From contig DLMW01000048.1 in NCBI GenBank assembly GCA_002478245.1, forward strand, positions 29,600 through 35,224: a stretch of 5,625 nucleotides of DNA, written 5' to 3'. Made by a program: the position numbers and the translations under genes. Source of the stretch: a bacterium UBP18_UBA7526 (GTDB taxonomy: Bacteria; UBP18; UBA7526). Shown piece by piece: positions 1 through 4,962 of this stretch (within the stretch, counting starts at the first letter, position 1; each line of letters opens with the position of its first letter). The notes beneath the pieces are model-generated. The model was not told the DNA's origin and searched no databases. It saw nothing but the letters and a program-made list of their open reading frames with translations.

Positions 1-15
1 AGGGAAGTGAAATAA

Positions 16-546
16 ATGACAGGTTTTGGAAATAGGATGATCCGGGCAGCGAAATTGGATGTCAGCCTCTATGAAGAGGTGGAGGCGGATAAGACGGCCC
101 TAGGACAGGCCATGGGAGTGGTGGTACTCTCTAGTATAGCGGCTGGTATCGGAGCTATGACCTTTAGAAGACCCGTGACTCTCGTTACCAGTGTTCTGGG
201 AGCACTCATCGGCTGGTACATCTGGGCTTTCCTCACTTATTGGATAGGGGCCAAACTCCTTCCCGAGCCCCAGACCGAGGTGGATGTTGGGGAACTCTTG
301 CGCACTATCGGGTTCTCCAGTTCCCCGGGACTAATCCGTGTCCTGGGTATTATACCGGTGCTAAGGGGGATCACCTTTTCTGTGGCCTCTATCTGGATGC
401 TTGTAGCCATGGTCATTGCTGTCAGGCAGGCCCTGGATTATAAGAGCACTGGTCGGGCAGTTGGAGTCTGTCTTATCGGTTGGCTCATTCAGCTTTTGAT
501 TATTGGTCTTCTGTTCGCCCTGATGGTAAGGCATCCTTCAGTATGA
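16..546 (+). CDS. Yip1-family integral membrane protein
   Basis: The 176-residue product looks like a bacterial YIP1-domain protein, a family of small multi-pass membrane proteins of unknown biochemical role in bacteria. A short charged N-terminal stretch (residues 1-28, with the amphipathic LYEEVEADKTA) precedes about five hydrophobic segments near residues 31-49, 57-79, 105-117, 121-138 and 147-170. The glycine- and tryptophan-rich second segment (GALIGWYIWAFLTYWIGAKL) and the loop with GELLRTIGFSSSPGL are typical of the family. There is no signal peptide separate from the first membrane segment. The ATG at 16 is preceded by AGGGAAG at 1-7. A TAA at 13-15 touches the ATG and could be the stop of an upstream gene, so this may be a downstream member of an operon. 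Its stop overlaps the next start as ATGA (543-546). Family assignment rests on pattern recognition and cellular function is unknown. Confidence 0.82.
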   Translation: MTGFGNRMIRAAKLDVSLYEEVEADKTALGQAMGVVVLSSIAAGIGAMTFRRPVTLVTSVLGALIGWYIWAFLTYWIGAKLLPEPQTEVDVGELLRTIGFSSSPGLIRVLGIIPVLRGITFSVASIWMLVAMVIAVRQALDYKSTGRAVGVCLIGWLIQLLIIGLLFALMVRHPSV

Positions 547-1016
547 AGAGGATTCTTAAGATCCTTGGTCTGGCGAAGACCAGGGTGGTTCTAGATACCA
601 ATCTCTTAGTTGCTGCTCACTTCAATCCGGGAAGTGCCTCAAACAAGATTTTAGAACTCTGTCAGAAGAAAAGACTGGTATTAGTCCTTACTCCTTACAT
701 TCTGAAAGAGTTCTCACTCATCCTGCGCAACATCTCAGCCCGGAGGAGTTTTCGGAAGAGGATAGATAAGATTGTCTCTCAGGCTATCTTAGTTAAGAAA
801 ATACCGCGGATAAATATGGTTGCTGAAGATCCAGAAGATAATAAGTTTCTATCCTGCGCCCTAGCAGGAAAGGCAGATTACATTATTACTTCTGATAGAC
901 ACCTTCTCTCTTTAAGAGAATTCAGAGGAGTAAGAATAGTCAAGCCTGTTCAGTTCGCAAAAAAGAAAATAAGAGGGAGTTACAGAAGGGCAAATGACCC
1001 TGTTACCAATCTATAA
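543..1016 (+). CDS. PIN-domain protein, VapC-like putative ribonuclease (COG1569-type)
   Basis: A 157-residue PIN-domain protein, the fold of Mg2+-dependent RNases including VapC toxins. Acidic active-site candidates are D18 in VVLDTN, E56 in LKEF, D99 in EDPEDNKF and D118 in ITSDRHLL. The order DTN, LKE, DP.DN, ADYIITSD.HLL matches the 'putative toxin, PIN family' group. I chose the ATG at 543 because it overlaps the preceding stop (ATGA) and starts just before the PIN beta-strand. A start at 480 in the same frame would add 21 residues lying inside the upstream gene. The basic C-terminus (KKKIRGSYRR) overlaps the start of the next gene by 23 bases. No antitoxin-like small DNA-binding ORF is beside it: the upstream neighbour is a membrane protein and the downstream one a DNA glycosylase. 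It may therefore be an orphan toxin or a housekeeping RNase. The PIN call is firm; the toxin role is inference. Confidence 0.88.
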   Translation: MKRILKILGLAKTRVVLDTNLLVAAHFNPGSASNKILELCQKKRLVLVLTPYILKEFSLILRNISARRSFRKRIDKIVSQAILVKKIPRINMVAEDPEDNKFLSCALAGKADYIITSDRHLLSLREFRGVRIVKPVQFAKKKIRGSYRRANDPVTNL

Positions 1017-1656
1017 AAGGCTCCTCAGGCATTTTGGAAAACAATACTGGTGGCCGGCAGATACCCCATTTGAGGTCATTGTTGGTGCCATTCTCACTCA
1101 GCAGACCACCTGGAAGAATGTGGAGAAGGCGATTGATAATCTTAAAGGGAATAATCTCCTGAGTATCTCCTCTTTGGCTAAGGTAAATCTTAAACACTTA
1201 GAAAAGATTATCCGTCCTATAGGATACTTCCATCAGAAGGCAGAGAGATTGAAAGGGATCTGTAGATATATCTACGAAAACTACGGAGAAGATTTAGCTA
1301 AATTATTCTCAAAAACCATTCCGAACTTAAGGGAAGAGTTACTCTCTTTAAAAGGCCTTGGCCCGGAGACTGTGGACTCCATCATCCTCTATGCTGCGAA
1401 TAAACCCATCTTCATCATCGATGCCTATACCAAGAGAATAGCCCATAGATTGGGAGTTACGGACCTAAATAAATATGAGGACCTAAGAAAATATTTTGAA
1501 GGGCATCTTCCCAATGATTTAGATCTTTATCAAGAATTCCACGCCCTAATCGTTGAATTAGGGAAAAACTACTGTAAAACAAAGCCCAACTGCACTTCCT
1601 GTCCTTTGAGAAAGGAGTGTAGATTTAAAGCAGTTAACGCCGAAGTAACCAATTAA
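994..1656 (+). CDS. HhH-GPD DNA glycosylase with Fe-S cluster, MagIII / endonuclease III-like (COG2231)
   Basis: A 220-residue base-excision-repair glycosylase of the endonuclease III superfamily. The helix-hairpin-helix is at residues 118-128 (LSLKGLGPETV) and the conserved catalytic aspartate is D143 (FIIDAYTKRI). The position of the endonuclease III lyase lysine holds E125, so a monofunctional glycosylase without AP-lyase activity is expected. WWP (residues 19-21) and TQQTTWKNV (35-43) resemble the aromatic base pocket of H. pylori MagIII, a 3-methyladenine glycosylase. Four cysteines (C194, C200, C203, C209; spacing X5, X2, X5) should bind a [4Fe-4S] cluster, which MagIII itself lacks as I recall. 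The ATG at 994 follows GAAGGG (984-989), and translation is probably coupled to the PIN gene through the 23-base overlap. The last residues (EVTN) and the TAA lie inside a heptamer repeat, so the native C-terminus may have been altered. The alkyl-purine substrate is inferred from family resemblance. Confidence 0.9.
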   Translation: MTLLPIYKRLLRHFGKQYWWPADTPFEVIVGAILTQQTTWKNVEKAIDNLKGNNLLSISSLAKVNLKHLEKIIRPIGYFHQKAERLKGICRYIYENYGEDLAKLFSKTIPNLREELLSLKGLGPETVDSIILYAANKPIFIIDAYTKRIAHRLGVTDLNKYEDLRKYFEGHLPNDLDLYQEFHALIVELGKNYCKTKPNCTSCPLRKECRFKAVNAEVTN

Positions 1657-1880
1657 CAGTTTCCAGCAAAGAAGGAGAAGAGCATCAGATAACCAGACCT
1701 GCCTGCCCAAGTCTTCTACGGGTGGAGAAGGCCAGGATGGGGGTGAGTTGTGGGTTGCTCGCCCCTTTAGCGACCTCACAAAACATCTTTTCTCTACCCA
1801 TCCCCTTAATCAATCTGAATCCTCATTCTGAGACTCTGATGTTCTGATAATCTATAGTTTCGCTGGTTACCGTAAACTAC
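1645..1880. repeat. Non-coding inverted-repeat block bounded by degenerate heptamers (element 1)
   Basis: The left end (1645-1667) is three degenerate heptamers, GTAACCA, ATTAACA and GTTTCCA, then GC. The right end (1863-1880) carries the same motif in reverse (GCTGGTTAC then CGTAAAC). Several inverted pairs lie inside: CATCAGA (1683-1689) with TCTGATG (1835-1841), GTCTTCT (1711-1717) with AGAAGGC (1726-1732), and GGATGGG (1735-1741) with CCCATCC (1797-1803). It begins inside the 3' end of the glycosylase gene, supplying its stop codon, and ends next to the broken carbonic-anhydrase-like gene. I find no credible ORF in it. It resembles the block at 4604-4791 in its ends but not in its internal sequence. 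A MITE-like or REP-like element is an inference; a decayed spacer with simple repeats is the alternative. Confidence 0.5.
1740..1768 (+). terminator. Possible intrinsic terminator hairpin after the glycosylase gene
   Basis: GGGGTGAG (1740-1747) pairs with CTCGCCCC (1758-1765) over eight base pairs with one T-G wobble around a 10-base loop, followed by only TTT. The stem is GC-rich and strong, but the T-tract is very short. It lies about 85 bases after the stop at 1656, so termination is plausible rather than shown. Alternative pairings exist within the same block, notably GTTGCT (1754-1759) with AGCGAC (1769-1774). Confidence 0.3.
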
Positions 1881-1884
1881 CTCC

Positions 1885-2178
1885 GAAGGAAGTAGGAAAT
1901 GATCATTCCTCTAATCGAGCCCATTAGAATAGGGAAGTGTTCCAACATTCAGGATGGGGTTCTGGTTCATGTCAATTGGGACCTACCGACGGTAGTAAAA
2001 GAACTCTCTCATCGGTGCCGGAAGCTTAGTTCCCGAAGGTAAGATAATCCCAGAAGGAAGCTTAGTCTTGGGGGTTCCAGGAAGGGTAGTAAAGAAACTT
2101 AAACCGCAAGAGATCAAGAAATTAAAAGATGCTGCCTTAGAATATCTCGATTTTACTAAGAAGTTCAAGGGAAAATAA
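1885..2178 (+). pseudogene. Degraded gamma-carbonic anhydrase-like / hexapeptide-repeat (YrdA-PaaY type) gene
   Basis: Conceptual translation gives two recognisable pieces of a left-handed beta-helix gamma-carbonic-anhydrase family protein. From 1915 it reads SSPIRIGKCSNIQDGVLVHV. Restoring one lost base near 1975 then continues it as LDLPTVV (1977-1997). From 1999 the frame reads NSLIGAGSLVPEG, IIPEGSLVLGVPGRVVKKL and a helical tail to the TAA at 2176-2178. Weak similarity to the preceding segment (a decayed E-S-S-I-W-Y-N and R-G-D region) may reach back to about 1885. The damage is a missing N-terminal coding region and start, a frameshift, in-frame TAG/TAA at 1993-1998, and loss of roughly 30 codons that normally carry the GHG...HGC metal-binding histidines. 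The metal site is therefore gone. The stop overlaps the ATG of the PHP gene (TAATG), suggesting it was once the first gene of that operon. Assembly error is the alternative to true decay. Confidence 0.8.
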
Positions 2179-2855
2179 TGCTCAGGATGGAGATGCATCT
2201 CCATACCCGCTACTCTATAGATAGTTATCTCAAGTTAGATACCATCATAGAGGTCTGTCAGAAGAAAGGCATCGATGCCCTAGCGGTCACTGACCATGGA
2301 ACGATTGAAGGGGTAGAGAGACTAAGAGAAAAAATAGAGAAGAAGGATGCTAAAATCAAGGTGATTACTGGGGAGGAAATCTTCACTACCAGAGGTGAGA
2401 TCATTGGCCTATTCCTAAAAGAAAGGATTCCCTACTTACTCTCACTCGAGGAGACGATCCGAAGGATTAGGAAGCAAAAAGGACTGGTCTATATTCCTCA
2501 TCCCTTTATTCCTCTCATTGCTAGTAGTTTGGGTGAGGAATTATATGGATTTTCGAAGGAGATAGACATTATGGAGGTCTTCAACGCCCGAAGTTTTCTT
2601 AAGGGAAGTAGCGAGAGGGCAAGCCAGTTTGCGCAGGATTATAGGATTGTCACTGCTGTGGGTAGCGATGCTCACACCCGCTTTGAGATAGGGAATGCTT
2701 ATATAGAACTGGAAGATTTTAAGGGACCGGAGGAATTCTTAAGGAATTTGAAAGAAGCAAAGGCAGTAATTAAAGGAAAGGGGTGGCTTTTCTCACCAAT
2801 TTCCCAGGGGATTCTTTTTTGGAGTAAAATCCGGGGGAGGGATAGACTATTGTGA
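2178..2855 (+). CDS. PHP-domain metal-dependent phosphoesterase
   Basis: A 225-residue PHP-domain protein, the hydrolase fold of histidinol phosphatases and DNA polymerase III/X exonuclease domains. The metal-binding motifs appear in family order: H7 and H9 in MHLHTRYS, D39-H40 in VTDHGT, E66 in TGEEI, H108 in IPHPF, and D164 and H166 in GSDAHT. It most resembles the small stand-alone COG0613-type phosphoesterases, which include the nucleotide/RNA 5'-phosphatase RNase AM, but it is shorter than those I recall, so no substrate is assigned. The ATG at 2178 overlaps the stop of the pseudogene (TAATG) and has AAGGG about seven bases upstream. An in-frame ATG at 2187 is a possible alternative, losing only three residues. 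A hydrophobic stretch near residues 203-216 follows the catalytic core. The gene overlaps the next one by four bases (GTGA), so translational coupling and cotranscription are likely. The protein should be cytoplasmic. Confidence 0.9.
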   Translation: MLRMEMHLHTRYSIDSYLKLDTIIEVCQKKGIDALAVTDHGTIEGVERLREKIEKKDAKIKVITGEEIFTTRGEIIGLFLKERIPYLLSLEETIRRIRKQKGLVYIPHPFIPLIASSLGEELYGFSKEIDIMEVFNARSFLKGSSERASQFAQDYRIVTAVGSDAHTRFEIGNAYIELEDFKGPEEFLRNLKEAKAVIKGKGWLFSPISQGILFWSKIRGRDRLL

Positions 2856-3511
2856 TTGAGTTTAAAGAGATTACTACCGCCCTCTTCGATTTCGATGGAA
2901 CCCTGGTTCAGTTGAAACTGAACTTCCCCAAGCTCTATCAAGGGGTCTATTCTATCGTAGAGAAGTATGGTTTAGACCCCGCTTCTTATCAAGAGCTCTT
3001 TCTAATCGAGCTAATAGAAAGAGTAACCCAAGAACTAAAGAAGCATGATCCTGAAAAAGCAGAAGAGTTTAATAAGGAGGCGGAGAGATTTTTAAGAAAG
3101 GAAGAGATAATCGCTGCCAAGGAAGCAAGGGTCGTCCCTGGCGCCTGCCAGACTCTGAAGAGGTTAAAGGAGAAGGGGGTAAGGGTAGGGATTGTCACCC
3201 GGAACTGTAAGGAAGCGGTAGAGATCGGATTGGGGAAGAACGATTTTGTTTACGATCTTCTATTGACCAGGGATGATATCCGACCAGTCAAGCCCGAACC
3301 CCATAGTTTGGAGGAAGCCTTAAAGACCCTGAAGAGCAAACCGGAAGAGACCATTATGGTAGGGGACCATCCCATAGATATTAGAGTGGGAAAGAAGGTG
3401 GGGGTGAAGACCGTAGCGGTATTGAGCGGCAAGAAGACAGAAAAAGACTTCCAAGAATTAAAGCCGGATCTAATCATTCCCGCAGTAAGTAATTTGTTAG
3501 CGTATTTTTAA
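2852..3511 (+). CDS. HAD-superfamily hydrolase (subfamily IA, phosphoglycolate phosphatase-like)
   Basis: A 219-residue haloacid-dehalogenase-fold phosphatase with all four motifs. Motif I is FDFDGTL with nucleophile D13 and acid/base D15. Motif II is IVTRN (T116), motif III is KPEP (K147), and motif IV is VGDHPIDI with D172 and D176. Residues from about 20 to 95 form a helical cap inserted between motifs I and II (type C1), as in phosphoglycolate and pyrophosphate phosphatases. The sequence does not reveal the actual phosphoester. Translation starts at GTG 2852, which overlaps the PHP stop as GTGA, with GGGGGAGG at 2833-2840 as ribosome binding site. The N-terminus MIEFKEITTALFDFDGT has a normal distance to motif I, supporting this start. 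The stop is followed directly by a 10-base tandem repeat. Pairing with the PHP enzyme suggests two phosphatases made from one mRNA. Confidence 0.92.
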   Translation: MIEFKEITTALFDFDGTLVQLKLNFPKLYQGVYSIVEKYGLDPASYQELFLIELIERVTQELKKHDPEKAEEFNKEAERFLRKEEIIAAKEARVVPGACQTLKRLKEKGVRVGIVTRNCKEAVEIGLGKNDFVYDLLLTRDDIRPVKPEPHSLEEALKTLKSKPEETIMVGDHPIDIRVGKKVGVKTVAVLSGKKTEKDFQELKPDLIIPAVSNLLAYF

Positions 3512-3574
3512 ATCCGTACTAGTTCCTGCCAATCCCTGCTATTCCGTTCTAATCCCTGATTACGAGAGATTACA
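3511..3574. repeat. Degenerate 10-base tandem repeat between HAD and HIT genes
   Basis: From the last base of the HAD stop codon the spacer divides into successive ten-base units: AATCCGTACT, AGTTCCTGCC, AATCCCTGCT, ATTCCGTTCT and AATCCCTGAT (3511-3560). The consensus is close to AATCCCTGCT. The ten-base spacing continues as GATTAC at 3558-3563 and again at 3568-3573, ending just before the HIT start codon. The array fills the whole spacer. No hairpin or promoter is obvious in it. Its unit and length differ from the heptamers elsewhere in the window. Confidence 0.6.
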
Positions 3575-4051
3575 ATGGATATCATCTGGGCACCCTGGAG
3601 GATGAAGTATATTATGGGAGAGAAAAAGAAGGGCTGTCTCTTCTGCCGGGTGGCAGGGGAGAAGAGGGATAGAAAGAATTATCTTCTATTTCGGGGGAAG
3701 AGGTGCTTCATCATTCTAAATACCTTTCCTTACAATAATGGCCACCTGATGATTGCTCCCTACCGCCATCTGGCAAATTTAGAGGATTTGAATAGAGAAG
3801 AATTAGGCGAACTCATGGGGCTGGTGAGTAGAAGCGTCGGATGGCTTAAAGAGGCTCTAAAGCCAGAGGGGTTCAATATCGGGATGAACCTGGGAAAGAT
3901 CGCTGGCGCAGGGATTGAGGACCATCTACATATCCATCTCGTTCCCCGCTGGAGCGGGGACTCTAACTTCATGCCCACCATCGCCCAAACCAAGGTCATC
4001 CCGGAGTTACTCAAGGACACCTACAAGAAATTACGGAAGGCGATTAAATGA
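3575..4051 (+). CDS. HIT-family nucleotide hydrolase / Ap4A phosphorylase-like
   Basis: A 158-residue histidine-triad protein of the branch containing mycobacterial Ap4A phosphorylase (Rv2613c-like). The N-terminus MDIIWAPWRMKYIMG is characteristic of that branch. C21 and C24 (CLFCR), H65 (PYRH) and H117 form the expected zinc site. The catalytic triad is H117-L-H119-I-H121 in EDHLHIHLVPRW, with H119 the predicted nucleophile. NTFPYNNGHLMIAPYRH (residues 49-65) and GDSNFMP (128-134) are also conserved family blocks. Expected activity is breakdown of dinucleoside polyphosphates or nucleotidylated intermediates in the cytoplasm; exact substrate is inference. The ATG at 3575 has only a weak purine-rich site (GAGAGA, 3564-3569) embedded in the preceding tandem repeat. 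The gene is complete and of normal length. It lies 63 bases after the HAD gene, so it may be cotranscribed or not. Confidence 0.92.
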   Translation: MDIIWAPWRMKYIMGEKKKGCLFCRVAGEKRDRKNYLLFRGKRCFIILNTFPYNNGHLMIAPYRHLANLEDLNREELGELMGLVSRSVGWLKEALKPEGFNIGMNLGKIAGAGIEDHLHIHLVPRWSGDSNFMPTIAQTKVIPELLKDTYKKLRKAIK

Positions 4052-4170
4052 TTATTCAATCCTGGATGCTGTTTTTTATAAGGTTAAAATTTAGCTTCTC
4101 AGAACTAGATTGTTCTTAGACCAAGATCGCGGATCGTGCATCTAGCAGACCTAGAGGAAAGATAGGCAAG

Positions 4171-4614
4171 ATGAGAGCAGTCATCCAGAGAGTGAAAGAA
4201 GCAAAGGTTTCTGTGGAAGAAAAGATAGTAGCTAAGATAGGCCGGGGGATGGTCATTCTTCTGGGAATAGGTAAGGATGATCAGGAAGAGGACGCCCAAT
4301 ACCTGGCAGATAAGATCGTCTCTTTAAGAATATTTGAAGATGAGAAGAAAAGGATGAATCTTTCTCTATTGGACATTGGGGGTGAGGCCTTAGTCGTCTC
4401 CCAATTTACCTTATATGGGGATACTAAGAGGGGAAGGAGGCCCAGTTTTACTCAGGCCGCGGAACCAAAGAAGGCAGAAGAACTATACGAGAGGTTCATC
4501 AACCTTTTGCAGGGACATAATCTTAAAGTAGCAAGCGGAGTATTCGGCGCCAGAATGCTCTTGGAGATCCATAACGACGGCCCAGTCACCCTCGTTTTAG
4601 ATAGTAACCAGTAA
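4171..4614 (+). CDS. dtd: D-aminoacyl-tRNA deacylase
   Basis: A 147-residue, full-length DTD. This cytoplasmic homodimer hydrolyses D-aminoacyl-tRNA (and glycyl-tRNA-Ala) to recycle mischarged tRNA. The diagnostic N-terminus MRAVIQRVKEAKVSV is present. So are the SQFTL motif (S77-Q78-F79-T80-L81), GVFGARM (123-129) and the chirality-checking Gly-cisPro motif in NDGPVT (G137-P138). The ATG at 4171 has GAGGAAA at 4154-4160 plus AGG at 4164-4166. A 119-base spacer separates it from the HIT gene, with no convincing promoter. The family usually ends close to GPVTLxLDS; here the extra NQ and the TAA come from the start of a heptamer repeat. The dtd then MBL-fold hydrolase order is a common bacterial neighbourhood, often next to rel, but here the two genes are separated by repeats. 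Confidence 0.97.
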   Translation: MRAVIQRVKEAKVSVEEKIVAKIGRGMVILLGIGKDDQEEDAQYLADKIVSLRIFEDEKKRMNLSLLDIGGEALVVSQFTLYGDTKRGRRPSFTQAAEPKKAEELYERFINLLQGHNLKVASGVFGARMLLEIHNDGPVTLVLDSNQ

Positions 4615-4633
4615 CCAGTTTACAGTTTACAGC
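4604..4633 (+). repeat. Heptamer tandem repeat overlapping the dtd 3' end
   Basis: Two GTAACCA units (4604-4610, 4611-4617) are followed by two GTTTACA units (4618-4624, 4625-4631) and GC. The dtd stop codon TAA (4612-4614) is inside the second unit. The complementary motif returns at 4770-4784 as CTGGTTACTGTAAAC, so this array is the left arm of an inverted pair enclosing the hairpin at 4659-4758. Confidence 0.75.
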
Positions 4634-4658
4634 AAAAATGGAAAGGGAACGTCAAACG

Positions 4659-4758
4659 GTTGCGGTTGTGCTGCTCGTATCGTTTTACGTCTATCGGTTG
4701 TGTTTTTTCTACGTAAGACATTCAACGATATCCGAAACGAGTTGCGTAACCTTGCAAC
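4659..4758. repeat. Long imperfect palindrome / hairpin between dtd and the MBL gene (element 2 core)
   Basis: Four nested arms pair in register. GTTGC (4659-4663) pairs with GCAAC (4754-4758). The segment 4664-4678 pairs with 4737-4751 over 15 positions with one T-T mismatch and three G-T wobbles. ATCGTT (4679-4684) pairs with AACGAT (4724-4729), and TTACGT (4685-4690) with ACGTAA (4711-4716). All unpaired bases are on the right arm, as bulges of 2, 7 and 7 bases, and the loop is 20 bases containing TTTTTT. Flanking heptamers (4604-4633 and 4770-4791) form outer inverted ends. It codes for nothing I can recognise. It could be a MITE-like or REP-like element, or a structured RNA. Confidence 0.6.
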
Positions 4759-4769
4759 GAAAGTCGGAA

Positions 4770-4835
4770 CTGGTTACTGTAAACTATAAATTAAATTAGT
4801 GCTTGCTTTTGAGAATAAGTTATTGTAAACTATAG
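4770..4835. repeat. Two heptamer-type repeat copies in the dtd-MBL gap
   Basis: GGTTACTGTAAACTATAAA (4772-4790 region) and AGTTATTGTAAACTATAG (4818-4835) are near-identical direct copies about 46 bases apart. Both are the reverse complement of the type of repeat found at 4604-4633. A third copy, GTTACCGTAAACTA, lies at 1866-1879. They close the right side of the hairpin element. Confidence 0.6.
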
Positions 4836-4876
4836 AAGGTATGCCTAAGTACACAGATGACTAGATGCAAAATGAC

Positions 4877-4921
4877 AAATCAAAATGTAAAGTTTAAGAA
4901 ATTAATATGCGATTTTGATTT
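4877..4921. repeat. AT-rich perfect inverted repeat upstream of the MBL gene
   Basis: AAATCAAAAT (4877-4886) and ATTTTGATTT (4912-4921) are exact reverse complements separated by 25 bases. They sit 42 bases before the ATG at 4963. The left arm is part of a CAAAATG-type simple repeat (4868-4887), so chance low-complexity pairing is possible. The gap from 4615 to 4962 holds this repeat, the hairpin element and the heptamer copies, and no gene that I can see. Confidence 0.4.
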
Positions 4922-4962
4922 TTATCTGCCAATCTTGAAGATCGCTATGGTGAAGTAAGGAT

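Noticed and set aside
1..15. 3' end of an upstream coding gene
   Set aside because: The frame ending in TAA at 13-15 is only four codons long here, too short to support a feature.
480..542. Longer start for the PIN gene at ATG 480
   Set aside because: The extra 21 residues overlap the conserved hydrophobic C-terminus of the Yip1 gene in another frame and do not look like PIN sequence. ATG 543 has a coupled ATGA junction and the expected N-terminus.
1558..1779. Minus-strand open frame across the glycosylase end and the repeat block
   Set aside because: It is antisense to conserved cysteine motifs, has no family features, and its start region lies in repeat sequence.
1657..1880. tRNA or other known RNA gene in the gap
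   Set aside because: No cloverleaf with a TTCRA T-loop or CCA end, and no recognisable riboswitch or 6S-like consensus.
1983..2204. Minus-strand open frame over the carbonic-anhydrase-like remnant
   Set aside because: It is antisense to clear beta-helix family sequence on the + strand and to the PHP start.
4052..4100. Terminator after the HIT gene at the TTTTTT tract (4071-4076)
   Set aside because: No adequate stem precedes the T-run. ATCC-T-GGAT leaves a one-base loop and GATT/AATC is only four pairs.
4071..4110. Promoter for dtd with TATAAG or TAAAAT as -10
   Set aside because: No credible -35 at 16-18 bases; AT-rich matches alone are not evidence.
4604..4835. CRISPR array
   Set aside because: Units are 7 bases, occur in both orientations and lack uniform spacers, and no cas genes are present.
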